From Parietaria judaica (Eukaryota > Streptophyta > Magnoliopsida > Rosales > Urticaceae), in the NCBI GenBank assembly GCA_954871525.1, contig OX940870.1, positions 31,238,555 to 31,302,554 on the forward strand: a DNA stretch of 64,000 nucleotides, read 5' to 3'. The translations under genes were made by a program, and so were the position numbers. Shown here in pieces: positions 11,406 through 25,470 of the stretch. The notes beneath the pieces are model-generated. The model ran no database searches. It was not told the DNA's origin and saw nothing but the letters and a program-made list of their open reading frames with translations. The first letter of the stretch is position 1. Each line of letters starts with the position of its first letter.

Positions 11406-12015
11406 ATAAGTGGGAAAATGTGGCTTTGAGGTGCTTTAAAATAATATATTTTCAAATTTAATATATGCGACCCAACTATTTGATTATTCGAGTTATACCC
11501 AATTCAACTCAATATTAATTGAGTAATTAATTTGGGTTAAATTAAGATTAGGTTCAACTGAGTTGAATTGAACTATTAGATTGATTTTTTATTTTATTTT
11601 TTGACATCCTAATCTCCACTACAAAAAGGGAAGAAAAAAACAAAAAAGGAAGAAAGACATCTTTACTTAAAAAAAAAGAGACTGAAATATTAAAGCGAGA
11701 TAAGAGCCTATGGATGAAATGCAAACACTATAAGGAAGAGAAGGGACCCAAATATTGTAAGCATTTTCATTGCTAATTCTTTTTTAACTTGAACTTGATG
11801 GATCACTTTAATAGTTTTTCTTCTCTGATTACATATACATGAGGTATTGTAAAATAAAAAATAAATAAAAAGCAAAAGCAATATGAGCATTGCTGCATTG
11901 CCCTACTTTGCTCACTCGGGCTGTAAACTCGACATATATATAATTCTTATACATTACATTTACATACAAATTCTTTAGGCATTGATTTTCATGTCTTTCT
12001 CTTCATTAATATACT

Positions 12016-15000
12016 TTACTGAGAAGGTAGTGGGACCGAATTACGATACTCGGCGAGCGCCCAAATAGGAAAAATATTCCTATACGCCGCGTAATGCAAC
12101 ATGCAATTCCTCATGAAAACCCCCATAAGTTCCTGTCAATGAGTTAAAAATTCCATTAATAAACATAGATAAGTTTACCCAATAAATATATGCACTAAAC
12201 CTTGAGCTGCTGATACATTAAAAATTTAGCAAAAAATAGAGTTGAAAAAAATACCTGTTGCGGAAAATCTCCACTTTCTAATTGAGAATTGATTAGTAGT
12301 TTTGCCGCACGATGGATAGGAGTTGGGTCTCTCTCAGCCTACATAGAATAACAAATCAATTAGTGAGAGAAAAAGAAACTGATTATTGTTACAAACTCTT
12401 AAGATATATCATATATGTAAAGGATTTAATTAAATATGTTATGAATTATGTTGTTTAATTAGTGGGCGCCGGGCGGGCATGCCCAACCTGGCAACCCACA
12501 ATGGGCGTAGGCTGCTCGCGGCTCGCACAAGCATTGTCTTGGGCGGGTCATGGACACGGCAACCCACGGTAATCGGTTTTGATCAATTGGGACCGAAATA
12601 ATAGGTAAATTATATTCACCTGTCTACCGTGGATTAAACCCATCATCCCTAATGCGGTTTGGACCAAGTTTGAGTGGTCGCCCTCAAACGGCGTATACAC
12701 CTGAAGCAAATAGCATGGAGATAATGAGTTGAAATACTTAAATAACCGAGCTAGCTTTATTGACGGAATTCAATACCTTATTGGTGCACGAGGTGTAACT
12801 CTCGGCCCAACCTCCGTCGTCTCTCTGGGTGGCGAGTAAGAAGTCAACGCCTTTCCGGACGGCCTGGCAGTTGTAGTAGTGACGCCCGGCAGCCTCTAAT
12901 CCTCTGATCCCAAACCATGTGCCGTACACGAAGCAGATTCCCCAGTTTCCGTACCAAGACCCGTCGGGCATTTGTACGTCTTCAAGGTAGTTTGCGGCGT
13001 TTGTGATGAACTCGTCGACCTCCTTCCTTCGGTGGCCGGGATGCAGCTTCTTGAACAGATTCAGTGCTTGGATCGACGATGACGTGCACTCTATGTACCT
13101 GCAAACCATCTTGACATGTTAGAACTTATTTATCTTCAAAATAAAGCCATTTTTCATTTTGCTTTTTTTTTTTTATGTTGAGAGAGTTGATAATATCATA
13201 TATTTACTTACTCGTACTCGATGACGAGATCTTCCAAAAACTCCACAGGGTTGAGCCACTAAATGAGCAACACAAAACACAATATTTATACTCCAAGTAT
13301 TACATAAATGAATTCAATAATAGTAAAAGGATTCAAGTGTGTGTTCGTACCTCCAACCATTTTGGAGCTCCAGTTTGCTCCCAAGCAGACACACCTCCGT
13401 TTGGACTCTGTTATATACGAGAATTTATCAATATATATTTATATATTAATGTATAAACAGCACGAACGGAGAGAAGAGAACGTGATCATCACCTGAAGAG
13501 ACATTATGACGTTGACGGCGTCGTACATGTGCTCTGCTGGCATTGGCTCGCCGACGAGCTCCGGTAACATCATCTCAAGCAGCAGACAGCACTGTCGTGT
13601 ATATCGTTATAATTAGTCATTGGAGTCTTACCTATGTATAACTTGTTGTTTAAAAACTATATTATATATACATATATAAGCGTAGTAGTTCACCTTTAGG
13701 CCTTCTGCGGTGCAATCGGATACTTGCCATCCGTGATCTCTGTCCGAGAAAGTCCACGCTCCTTTCGAGATGTGGCGGAAATGGTCCAAGTGGTCGGGGA
13801 GGTCCTCTCTCACTTGCGAATTCTTCAAAAACTCGTGTGCTTTCCTCAAGACAGGGGCGATCTCGTCGTTGATGTTGCCCGCGAGAAGGGCTTGAACCGC
13901 GAGAGTGCAATCCCACGACTGACTTCCAAAGCTCTGTACGAATATACATATACACATGGTTATATAAATAGAAAAGCTTGTTAATAACCCTGCAAATAAA
14001 TTAGAAATTGATTTTTATAGACGTACTTGCATTGTGATCCCGTCCTCGGCGACCCAAAGATAATCGGCGACCCTTGGGATATGCTTCTTGAAAGCCTCCC
14101 CACTGGGGTCCTCGGCCCAACAAGCGAGCATCATGAGCGGCTTCTCCACGCATCCGATAGTGATGTATCGACTGTGCTCGTCTTCGTAGTGAATGTAGCT
14201 CATCGCTTTCGCCACCGCTCTCTCCCTGATCTTAGTGAAAGGCCAGGTGTTGATGACCGACTCGCCGACATAGTACACAGTGTCCCACAACAATTTTTGA
14301 ACTCTGCCGTGGGGATAGTAGTTGTCGGCCTCGCAGCACACGTGTCGCATGTTGCTCCACTTGATCGTCTTGTACGGCTCGTTGTAGATCTCTTCTCTCA
14401 GCTGCTCGATCAAAGGCGTTATTTGGCCAACAAACTTCCGGCCGTAGAAGTACGACATGGGCATGAACGTCAATCGGCAGTAGCAGAACATTTTCGCTGC
14501 AATACACATACATATATATTGTCATTGATTATATATATAATTTTAATTCATCAAACTATGATTATACATATATTGAAATATATATTACTTACATGGATGA
14601 AGAGGAACGACAGAAGGGTAAAACCAAAACTCCGGGGGCATTGGGTTGCAACCCTCCCACTCATAAACCCCAAGAATCTGTAATCACATAATTCGTAAGA
14701 GATTGATATATATATATATATAATATGTATATATATGAGAGAGAGAGAGAGAGAGTATAGTAGACGTACGGCCATCCAAGTCTTTCCCCAGGAGCCAGAG
14801 CCCATAGCCCCGCCGTGATTGAGGATCCACCGGCGAGCCCTAGAGCATGCGTTGTCGAGGCCACCATCGGGGCCTTCTCCTAGGATGCGCATGGCGAGGT
14901 AGTTGAGGACAGTGCACATCATCATGCTCGGCCCCTCGATGTGCAATCCCCACCCGCCGTCGTCGTTTTGATGGCAATACATATACCACAACATCTCTCT

Positions 15001-16538
15001 CTTGTGGTGCTCGTTAAATACCGTGTCCAACGTTCCCGATATGTACATGCAAAATACCAATGGAGGGATGTAGAACATGACACCGGCATTCTCTGCGGGC
15101 CAATGGCCGTGGGGCGATTGCAGGGCCGACCAGAAGTCTATCGATCTTCGCATTGCTGCGTCGGCATTTTCGAAAGTGATGTCTTCTCCATCTTCTACCT
15201 TCACTTGTGGAATCGCTTGCTTGAACTTTTTTTCCCTCAGCATCTGCCGTATTTCTCCACAAATCAGTATAAACACACACACACATATATATGATGTGAA
15301 GTATTCCAACACACCAATTATGGATTTTATCTCTTCATAACTTCTAAGAGTACTAAAAATTTACCATTACTATTTCATACATTTTTATTTTTTTTTAATT
15401 TTAATTTTAATTATTCAACCCTTTCCACGATTGATGTCCCATAGGAGTTTAAGAGTCGTATCAATAATGTCTACTATATAAATATATTGGTGTTTTAAGT
15501 AGTGTAAGTCAGTGTCGTGGAAGGTTCGATATCTCAAGTAAAGTACTATAATTATAAAGAAGTGCATGCAATATAGAACTAATTAATTTATAGTGGACTT
15601 CTTCAGGAATGTAATGAAAGCGAGAATGTAGTGTCTAATTTCTAAATATAACTTGACTAAAAATTTAATGTTTGCCTCAAAATAGAGATCTTATGTTGAT
15701 CTTTTTACTATATGTAGATATACAAATAAACATACCAATTAGACATCAAAAGGGATTTTATATTATTTAAACCCTATATAGTAGTGAATTAAACTATAGT
15801 TTGATAATGATAAGTGAAACTAATTACTCATTATATATAAAATACAAAATGTTAACCTTTAATAAGCCATGCATTATTTAGTACGTTCTTGTTGTCGCTT
15901 TCACGATACAACCTGGTACTCCTATATGTATGTATGTATGTGTATATATATGGCGGTGTGTATGCAAGAACGAATTTCTAAAAGTACGATATTCATCCAA
16001 CACGTTTCAAAAGTTCATTGACTAAAACCCTTACGACCCATGTAATTCAAATACGTAAGGGACATGTACCACAAGTTTATTAATATTTTAAGATACCAAT
16101 ATTGGAGTTATTAGTCAAAATACGATAACATTCATGAAACGGCAGAAACGAATTTTTGATGAGGAAGCCGACATAAATGTTATAAAACCCTGTTTACATC
16201 TATAAAAGACTTAAACATTTCAATAATATCATATATATTAATATATATATATACAAGGTATAAACTCGTAAACATTCGATATGCACCGATGATGACTAGA
16301 AGAAGTATCAAAGTTAACGAGAGAATGTATTCATTACCTGGAGACGCCATATGAGGTCGCTGCAGGGCTTGACCTTGTGACGGTTTTCGTAGAAATTCTG
16401 GCGAGCGTCTTCCACCTCGGCTCGCTCCTCGGCGGTCCCGGCGTCGGGTTGGAACTCGAATATCTGTCTTCCCAAGAAGTTGTTTGTGCTGTACAAGTCA
16501 GGATCTTCAGCCCCAGTTCCGTACTTGACCCTCCACAT
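12016..16538 (-). CDS. OSC: Oxidosqualene cyclase (triterpene synthase), intact, 12 exons
   Basis: It cyclises 2,3-oxidosqualene to a triterpene or sterol skeleton at the ER membrane. Exons (minus): 16538-16338, 15243-14770, 14677-14593, 14496-14027, 13933-13694, 13591-13493, 13407-13351, 13258-13212, 13098-12777, 12700-12620, 12338-12255, 12132-12016. All joins are GT-AG and keep frame, giving 758 codons plus stop, the normal family length. Visible motifs: start [13 protein letters not shown], several QW repeats ([16 protein letters not shown]), and DCTAE at about residues 483-487, whose Asp protonates the epoxide. Where beta-amyrin synthases have MWCYCR this protein has MFCYCR (about 256-261), so the product is uncertain. 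A Lys-rich [10 protein letters not shown] region is normal. Exon 2 is undivided, unlike the sister gene at 52509. Intron 10 holds a GC-rich transposon-like patch (12465-12580). Family is certain, product unknown. Confidence 0.95.
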
Positions 16539-16562
16539 ATTCTTGGTCTCGACGTATTAAGC

Positions 16563-17001
16563 TCTACATTTATATGCATACGGATAACGCGGTAATTAAT
16601 ACACAACGATATACAGTTCATTTTCATGGATCGGCCACAATTTACTATAATAAGCTTGATCATCAATAGCGAAAGATCTAAAAGGCTTTGGGGGTATGTA
16701 TCGTGTATTCGTTTTGGAAAACAGCTCATAAATTGTATATATATATTGATTCGATCTATCATGGATACGAATGGAGTTTAGGGAGTAAGAGATGAATCAA
16801 GGGTGAAGCCGGGATTTGAAACCCGCCTTTTATCCTCACTTTTTTTTTTCGATCTCCCGATCCCGAGGAGAAAAGGAGGCTAAAAACATATCTTAGCCCC
16901 GGTCCCAATTTGAAAAATACTAGAGTTTTTAGCAAAACCGGAACGGAAACTGTGAGAAGGACTAAGATCTCAATTTTCATTCAAGCCACATTTTATAAGA
17001 G

Positions 17002-17062
<61 letters not shown>

Positions 17063-17604
17063 AGCATGGTGAGACGGGAATCGCCACCGTAAGAGAAGAG
17101 CACGAGGGATGCATGAATCACCATCGAAGAGGAATGCAAAACGCAATCAAAGTTGATCGAATAATGAGAGCCGAGAGAAGAAGAGGCAGGAAAAAAAATA
17201 TAGAGAAGAAATCAAAATTAAAGTAATTAATAAGAATATATATTTATGTACTAACATCGGGAACTGAGACAGAAACTAGGAATTTTGGGCTTTGTCCCGG
17301 TTCCGATTTCTAGTTTTATGATTAAATTTCTCCGTTTTTGCTAGAAATCAAGACCAATAAAATCGCGAACCGAGTACAAAATGCAATCACCTCTCATATA
17401 TAATGTATATAAGAATACAAACACCTATTTAATCACACATCAAAAGCAACCAAATTGAAATAAGAGCTTTCAATTTGTCATCTTGGAGAAAGAAAGAGTG
17501 AAGATGATCTTGAGGAGAGCTTACCCCAAAAACAAAGAGATCAAGAGAAGGTTGAAGTATTTGATGGTTTGAGACTGAGTGAACCCAGCTTATTTATATA
17601 TAGA
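16563..17604 (-). promoter_or_regulatory. Putative promoter and 5' UTR with intron of the minus-strand OSC gene
   Basis: On the minus strand a TATA box (TATATATAAATA) lies at about 17591-17604. A CT-rich leader follows and reaches a good donor (GTAAGC, first base 17524). A TGTAG acceptor before 16563 would join it to the leader just ahead of the ATG at 16538, making a 5' UTR intron of about 960 bp. That intron holds a 58-bp (TA)n run and a transposon-like GC-richer segment (about 16790-17350). Inferred from signals only. Confidence 0.45.
17003..17060. repeat. (TA)29 microsatellite
   Basis: Uninterrupted TA dinucleotides inside the presumed 5' UTR intron of the OSC gene. Confidence 0.97.
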
Positions 17605-20600
17605 GAGTTTCAAATGCATACCTACCTACTACCACTACCTTCATGGAAAAGAACTCTTCCAAAAAAAAAAAATACTTATATATTATTATTAACTAGTGAA
17701 GCATATTTTATCCATCCTTAATAACTAATTAATTACTTTTCCAATGATTTTTGTAGTTTTCTAATTACCACTTTGGACCGGCACATTAGAAAGTGTCAAA
17801 TACACGTATATTATGAAGTTGTCCAAAATTGTTACAACAAGTGGCTCTAAGTCGGAAAGCAATATTAATTAGTCCTTTTTTAAATTTTTATTTGAATTTT
17901 TTCAATTTTGGCCAGCAATATATTTCTTTATACAGGAGAAAAAAGTCAGCTTATAAAGTAATTAACAGCATTTAATTTTTTACATCTAAGCCAAGATTCT
18001 GCCATGGGAAACTGAAATTCCTTAATCAATGAAAGTCAACGAAACCCATTTAGAGCAAATCCAACATAGCTCTATAACTTTAAAATAGAGTAAATTAAAT
18101 CTTTCGAAAATATTTATTTGCTAGTTGTGAAGTAAAAAATAATAATAATAATAAATGAAGCAACATCAAAAGAAACTTTCAAAATTCATAAATGCTTGAT
18201 TTTTTTTTAAATATTTTTTTGTCATTTTATAAAGTTCCAAAATCACTAAATAGTATTACATCTGCTGTTTTGTGTGTTTTGCGCTCAGAAAATTGTATTT
18301 TACGCAAGTAGATAGCGGGTAAATTATTAAGAAATTACTAGAAGGCCTACTTGTAAAAGAATAAAAATGCATATTAGCACCATCATAGAAAAAAATACTA
18401 TAAGATAAATGGAAGTTATTAAATAATGAGCAGTTTATTTAGTCAAGATGGGTGGCCTAGTGAGATCTATCTTGGAAATTGGAATATATAATTTGCTTTC
18501 CAATAATATTTAAATACATATTATTCAAGTCTAGAACTTAATATTTATTAACGGTTTGGTTTCTATTTCACTCTAAATCACAACTCGGTATCTATTGATT
18601 CCAAAATCCCGTATTTTTTCTTTTATCTAGAAAAAAAAAAAAAAACAAAACAAAAAACAAAAACAAAAACTGAGAATCTGAAATTCGGTTTTCACTTTCT
18701 TACAAAACCGAAGTTGCGATTATATATTTTTCTAAAATTGATTCGAAAAACTAATTAATATGAATCGTTGAATGAAAAGTTACATGTTTTTTTTTTAAAT
18801 AGAAATATTTATATTTATATGAAAACCGATATGAAAATTCCAGTTCACCGGCTACAAACCCATCAATTATAGCGCTGCCGTACCTTATTTTTGGACGGTA
18901 CTTACCTCGCTGTTTTGATCTGAATATAGTTGATACATACCATGTTTACGTTGACCTATCTTTCTGTTGATATCTAAATATCGACATATGTATTGACATT
19001 TTAGAAAAACACAAACCGACCAACAAATGAACCAAAAGAATATCAGTTTATAACTTTCTGTGTTTTGGATCTTCAATTAAATTTTTACTTAAAACAACTC
19101 CACTAGATCAAATCTATACTTACGTTTTATTTCAAGAGTACTACTAACCAAGTTGAAACAAAAGGATAAATAGAGGCAAAAGTATCATAAAATATACAAC
19201 ATTTTATGGCATATTCTTAATCCCATTTTATCGTGTGAAAGTATCAAAAGTAACTTTTTTGTGTCACCGTAAATTCCAAATAACTTCTTTCATGATCCAT
19301 CAAATGTCACTTCTGACATTTCTACACGCCCACGTATATTCATTCCACTTTATCCCGGAATTCGTAATCCCACATTCACTGTTAGTATCTTCGACTTCGG
19401 CGTTGTTTTAGTAAACAAACTCTAGATGATCATGTGTAGGATCATTATAATCTGACTTCAGGATTAGCATCAACGACATCGGTGTTATTAACTTCGTTGT
19501 TAGCATGCTAACCCCTAACTTGAAATATGCGAGTATTTAATAAAGTGACAAATGACATTAGATGGATGAGTTACAACAGAATTCACTTGAAACTTACGGT
19601 AACATGAAAAAAGTTATTCTGGATACTTTTTATCATAATAAAATAAGATTAATAATATGTCGTGAAATTTTATGTACTTTAAAGTAATTTTATCTGCATT
19701 TACCCAACCAAAAATTACTCTAATGACTATAAATATATAAAAAATAATAAATATATTAATGTATGTATGCATTTGATTTCCCTTTCTCCAAGACATAGTC
19801 TTGCATATGTATTCATATGAAAAAAACACTCTAAAGTCTAAAGAAATGTTAAACATATCACAGTCAATTTATGTAGGCCATATAATATATATGTACAGGT
19901 AAGATTTCCGTATGTACCTTTGTGATTAAGCATAAAAATATTGATATGATCTGATACGGTCAAAACTCAAAAATATTATTATTTCTTTTAAATATCATGT
20001 TCTTTATTTAGTAATTTAATTAAAATATATTTAAATTTTAAAGCAGGCCAGAATATTAAAAAAAGAAAAGTCAAATCAAATCTGATAAGCGCCACACTCT
20101 TGATTCTTAAACGACATTGGCACATTGCTAGGCAAACAATTTATGAATTCTATATTGACCATAAAATCAGAATTAAGAGCTAATTATGAAACGAATCACA
20201 TGTTTTTTTTAAATAATATAGTTTTTCTCTAACATATATAATTCGTGGATGCTCAAATAAATGTGTGATTTTGTGTTGAGACAATAAGATACTCATTTGA
20301 AACGAATTTATTATTTATTGTGAGTTCATTAGCAGGGATATTTTGGTGGCATTAATTTTAATCAGTAAAACATTGTGAAAGGTCTGTAAATTTGGTCATT
20401 TTATGTTTGCATTCATTGTTTGTATATAGCTACATCCCATGGATTGACTAAATAATTGTAATTAATTATTAAATGTGCATTTTGACTCGATGCAAGGACA
20501 AAATTCTATGGCCAAAGTCAAAATCTGTATCAATAAAATACTTTTAATTGGACTAATTACCCAAAAAGGTTTTGTAAAGTTTACAGATTATTTAGACTAC

Positions 20601-21514
20601 AGTTATGTAGGGTATTATAAATATACATGCATGAGTACTATTTTACTATAGCTTAGAAGTAGGGCCCACAATCTGGTCGGACACGAGACTACATGTCACA
20701 TGATATGCTTACGACACGCTGTAAATGGATTTAGGTCGCCTTTTAATAAATTTAGATCTATTTATGCCGAACATGATTAATATTATAAATAACGACTAAA
20801 TACGGCACACAAACGACTCACCCAATATAATACGATATGTCATTATCTGTTTAATATCGATTTGTTATATTTATGATAAATTACTTTGCTCCATAGATGA
20901 GTATATAATAGAATTGCTTATAAGGTTTAAAAAATATATATATTTAATCATATTAATTAAGTTATATAAGTGTAAAATATTTAATTTATCATTTAATTTA
21001 GTAATAAAAGTAGTTAAACGAGTTAAAAGAGATATCATAAAAATATTAACAACTGATTATCACTGTAATAAAGAGACATAAAAATCAGTCTTCAATGACA
21101 TTAGCGATTGATAAATCAATTTCTGATAAATCACTAATAATCTTAATATATATATAAGTGAATTTAGGTTTGAAGAATACTATCAATAAATAAAACAGAT
21201 TACAACACGAATCGGGACTCATGTATATACTTAGAAGTTTCACATGCAAGATTATTATTTTAATAGTGTGACCTAATCCATTGAAATTTGATGATGCATA
21301 TAATTCACATTTGGGATATATATGAAAATAAACAATTGCGACTATAGTGGAAAGTTGATGAAGGAAGACGAATCTCAAGTTCTCAACTATATTAAATTCA
21401 GATTATATATGTGAACAAGTGTGAATGATCATAAATTAATTACAAACAATAGAATAAAATCATAGGACATTTCAAAAATGCAGGAATATTTATTTCGGAA
21501 AGTTGAATACAGAC

Positions 21515-21517
<3 letters not shown>
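17605..21517. other. Intergenic AT-rich DNA, no gene seen
   Basis: There are no supportable coding frames; the few open frames of 60-97 codons are low-complexity. Patches at about 18550-18850 and 20650-20830 are slightly GC-richer with repeated short words (CGACACG, CGGTTTT) and look like old transposon remnants without clear ends. Confidence 0.6.

Positions 21518-21575
<58 letters not shown>
21518..21575. repeat. (TA)n microsatellite
   Basis: About 29 uninterrupted TA units in intergenic DNA. Confidence 0.95.
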
Positions 21576-21576
<1 letters not shown>

Positions 21577-23682
21577 TCATATAGCGATGGATATATATAG
21601 TTCATTCATACTCTATATATATATTTTATAGTTGCAATATGTTGACTTTTGGGATACTCGGCAAAAGTTACCACACACGACTACATTATCATTTTATTTT
21701 TGAAATTACAAATTGAAAGTCACCGTTATTATACTCGGAAAGCGAGACCAAGACTTCAAATAGAAGACTTAATTAGCTAGATAATAAACGTAGAGTAATA
21801 ACACGTATATTAAATACAATATAATGTTTTTCTATAAAAAATCAAAAATCAAAACCTAAAATAGTTGCCATGAAAGATTTTCAAGAGTAAATGTTATTTT
21901 AAATTAAATATTGTTCGATTAATATGATACTATATCCATTTCTTTTATAAATTTGATTCTATTTTCATTTTGTAGTTATGTATTTGCTTATCCAAGATGG
22001 CTAAAAAAAACAGTAAGATAGTTATGGAGAGTACTATCTATGATTAATTTAATACGTCTAAATTAACTATATAATTTGTAGTTATGCATTTCTTATCTAC
22101 GATAAATTCATATAACTTTAGAGCTTAGCTAATTCTAGTTATCATTTAATAAATGAAAACCGAATTTTGTAATTAATAAAAGAAAATACATCTTAATGCC
22201 AATTGGATGCAAGGGCAACTATAATATAAGTATAAACCTTGAGAGTGGTTAGTTAGATGATTGGTGTATTATGTATTAGCTATTAGTTTGACCATTTATA
22301 AAGGCTTCAATTGCAAAAATATGTTAGTCTATGACATCTTTTTACCCAAAAACAAAAAGATAACTCATTTTGACACATCTTCTTAATTAAAATAAAAAAT
22401 GACATGTTCATTTGACCTTTACTTTTTATAATTAAAATGACATCTTCTTAATGAAAATAAAAAATGACAATTGTGTCCAAAATGAAACTACTTGCGAAAG
22501 AAACAAGTAAGGGCACATATCAGATTCAGAGCTTAACATAGTCAAATTAAAGGAGACAAAAAAATGGACTTTGTGTGTAGCTGGGAATTTTTTATGTTAT
22601 GTATGGGAAATTATTTAGAAATATCCCCCATCGAGAGATATATTAAATCAGACATCCTTGATTTTGTATCATTCATAGTTAGAGCAAACCCGAAAAAATA
22701 TGATTTCTATTCTACAGTTAAAAAATCGAATGTTGCATTTTTTTATTATTTGCTAAAAAACCAAATAATTTTTTTTTATTTCTAAAATTAAAATTAATAT
22801 ATATATATATATATTTGAGATTGGATATTTTTTAGTATGTGTTATTATTATGCCATTAAAATTTGTATCTTTGACGTTATGTATATAAATTTAAATGACC
22901 AATCACTTGATTTTATCCATGTTTGACTTTTTTTGGGTAATTATTAACGGTAAAGTTGGTTTTTTCAATGGAATACTATACCGCATGAAAGATTTGGTAG
23001 TGGTGAAACTTGTTGCGATTTATAAAATAAAAAATAAAAAAAATAACGCGATTGCATCGTGTCTCGGTATTCGGTTTCTAAAAAAAATGTGTGTAAGACC
23101 GTAACTATATATAAGAGAAATAAATAAGGGCACATACATATTTGAGCCTTAAATTTTCAAAATAATTTAAGAAAATAGACTTCGTTAATTGGGAATTTTA
23201 TATATCCTTGAGAGAGATTAAAAAAAAAAACATTCTCTTATTCATCAATATCATTCACAATTATCATCCACAGAAAATAAACATTCGTTACTATCAAATG
23301 GCCAAATATTCTGGTAGCTCTTGTTTGAGTATTTTATTTTTATTTTACTAATTTTCTTAAATAATTTCACTAATATTTTTTAAGAATGCGTTTGGTTAGA
23401 TTTATGTCTCATTCTTAAATTTATAGAAAAAAAAATAGTTTAATATATGTAAATAGAATGAAAGAAATCATAACAATATAAAAGAATAAGATAAGGAGTC
23501 TCACATTAAAGAGAGAAAGGTTGAAAGCACGTATATGATGTCTTTTTTTACGTTGAAAGTCTAAAAATGACACACACGCACAAAAAAAAAAAAAAGTGTA
23601 TGTAAATTTATTTTGTAAAATGACTGAACAAACAGTTTTTTGTTATAGAGTAAATAATTCGAAAGCTTGAGAGAGAGGAAAA
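21576..23682. other. Intergenic AT-rich DNA, no gene seen
   Basis: No coding sequence is supportable. It contains duplicated short tracts (AACAAGTAAGGGCACATATCA occurs near 22503 and again near 24243) and poly(A/T) runs. Confidence 0.55.
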
Positions 23683-23686
23683 TTTA

Positions 23687-24203
23687 GGGTCAGTTTGGTA
23701 TTGCTTTTAAAGAGGTGTTTTTGATTCTTCCTTAATTTTAGGGAGAAAATTTTGTTTGGTAAGTTAAAATAAAATTACTTCCTAAATAATTTTTGTTTTT
23801 TAATTGGCAAAAATGAAAAGCATCTCATTGATGCTTTTGGAGAAATCTATTTTGAAGATTTTACTGTCTTTCTCTTCCTTTTTGTTTTTCTTTTATTATT
23901 TTTATTTAAATATTTTATTTTCTTGTTATATTAAATTTCAAAACTCCGTAACTTTAATTTTATAACCCCGATTGACTTATAAAAATAAGCACTGGAAAGC
24001 TTGCGACGAGACGAATCCAATGATAGGTTGGAAGATATAGTTTTAATGTATTTTTAAATAATGTATTTTTTTCATTATTTTTAAGAAGTGATTGTTAGTA
24101 AGTTATCTAACCAAACACTAAATTACTTGACCAAGTAGCACTTTCTATTAAATTATTTTTACAAAGTAATTTTTGTAACAACACAGTAATGCCAAACTGG
24201 ACC
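23687..24203. mobile_element. MITE with GGTCAGTTTGG-type inverted ends
   Basis: The left end GGGTCAGTTTGGTATTGC is inverted at the right as GTAATGCCAAACTGGACC. TTTA occurs directly on both sides (23683-23686, 24204-24207), consistent with a short TA-rich target duplication of the PIF/Harbinger type. It is 517 bp long with no coding capacity. Confidence 0.65.
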
Positions 24204-25470
24204 TTTACTATTACTTTGAGTGTCTATGACTATACTCAAAGAACAAGTAAGGGCACATATCATACTCTATACAATCGAGTTTTAACTCTTTATTCATAGG
24301 GAGAAGATACAAATAAGGCAAGCATAATTAGTGTAAAAATTATATGCCTATAATTACTCAATCAATAATTAACTCTTCTAATTGATATCCACCTAATCAT
24401 GTCATTGAAAGCGCCTTTATCTTCTTTTTTTTTTCTTTCTACTTTGTAGAAACGAAATATCAAATTCTTTTTAAAAACTTAAAAGATCGCTTGTATTTTT
24501 GGGAGTTTCACGAGCAAAATTAAATCTCTCTTTTAGTGAAGAAAAAAAAAACAGATTTACCATATTATTACTATTTTGTATATGTTACCGGTAAAGTCAG
24601 ATTTTTTTTATTATTATTGTATACCGTTATTGGAATTAATGATGATAAAAAAAAAAAAAAAAAAAAAAAACCGCTTGCAAATCCAATTTATTGGTATACC
24701 AAAGGCAGTACGTGTTTAAGATTTTTTAAAAAAACCGATACCGATTGAGCCAGTCCGTTTATACCGATGAACTTTTTTGTAAAAATAAAAAATAAAAAAA
24801 ATAGATAGTACTCAGAATGTTTTTTTAAAATCATAAATTTAAAAATAATTTGAATTCTTTATTGAGATAGAGATTTCGAGTAGGTTTTGGGGAATTATAC
24901 AAAAGTTATATGCCAAAAAGTTAAAAGAAAGAATTTGAGTACCAAAAACACAATATGAAAAAAAAAAATATTTATTCATCCATACCGTACTAGTATACTG
25001 ATAGATTTTTCGTAAAATTTTTAAAAGACATACCAATTATGCCGATTAGAATATACAATTATGCCACTTTTTACCACAGTCATATAGCAAAAAAGAACCA
25101 GAGTTTGCAATGGCATTTAGTTCTAGTTGTTCATAATTGTTTATGATAGATTCGGTTTTGAGTTCGTTACGATAAACTTGTAATCAGCAGATGATCGTGA
25201 TGGAATGATAAAGATATCTGTATCATCGGCAAACCTTCTTGGACTTTCTGGGACATGACTGGTTCAATAGAGACAAATCAATGGAAGTTTTCCACGATTT
25301 GAACTAAATTTCATGACTCGGCCACTAAGTTACACGATCAAAATTTAAATGATTATAAAACACAACTAGACAATATTAAACCGCAACTTAAATGAGATAC
25401 TGCCCATAAATATTGATCATTCATAGCGATAACGATCTTAGATTAGGTAAAATAATTCTCAGAGACATTT

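Noticed and set aside
14551..14867. Alternative frames over OSC exons 2 and 3 (for example 14661-14867 minus)
   Set aside because: Shadows of the spliced OSC gene; exon lengths and phases match the sister gene exactly.
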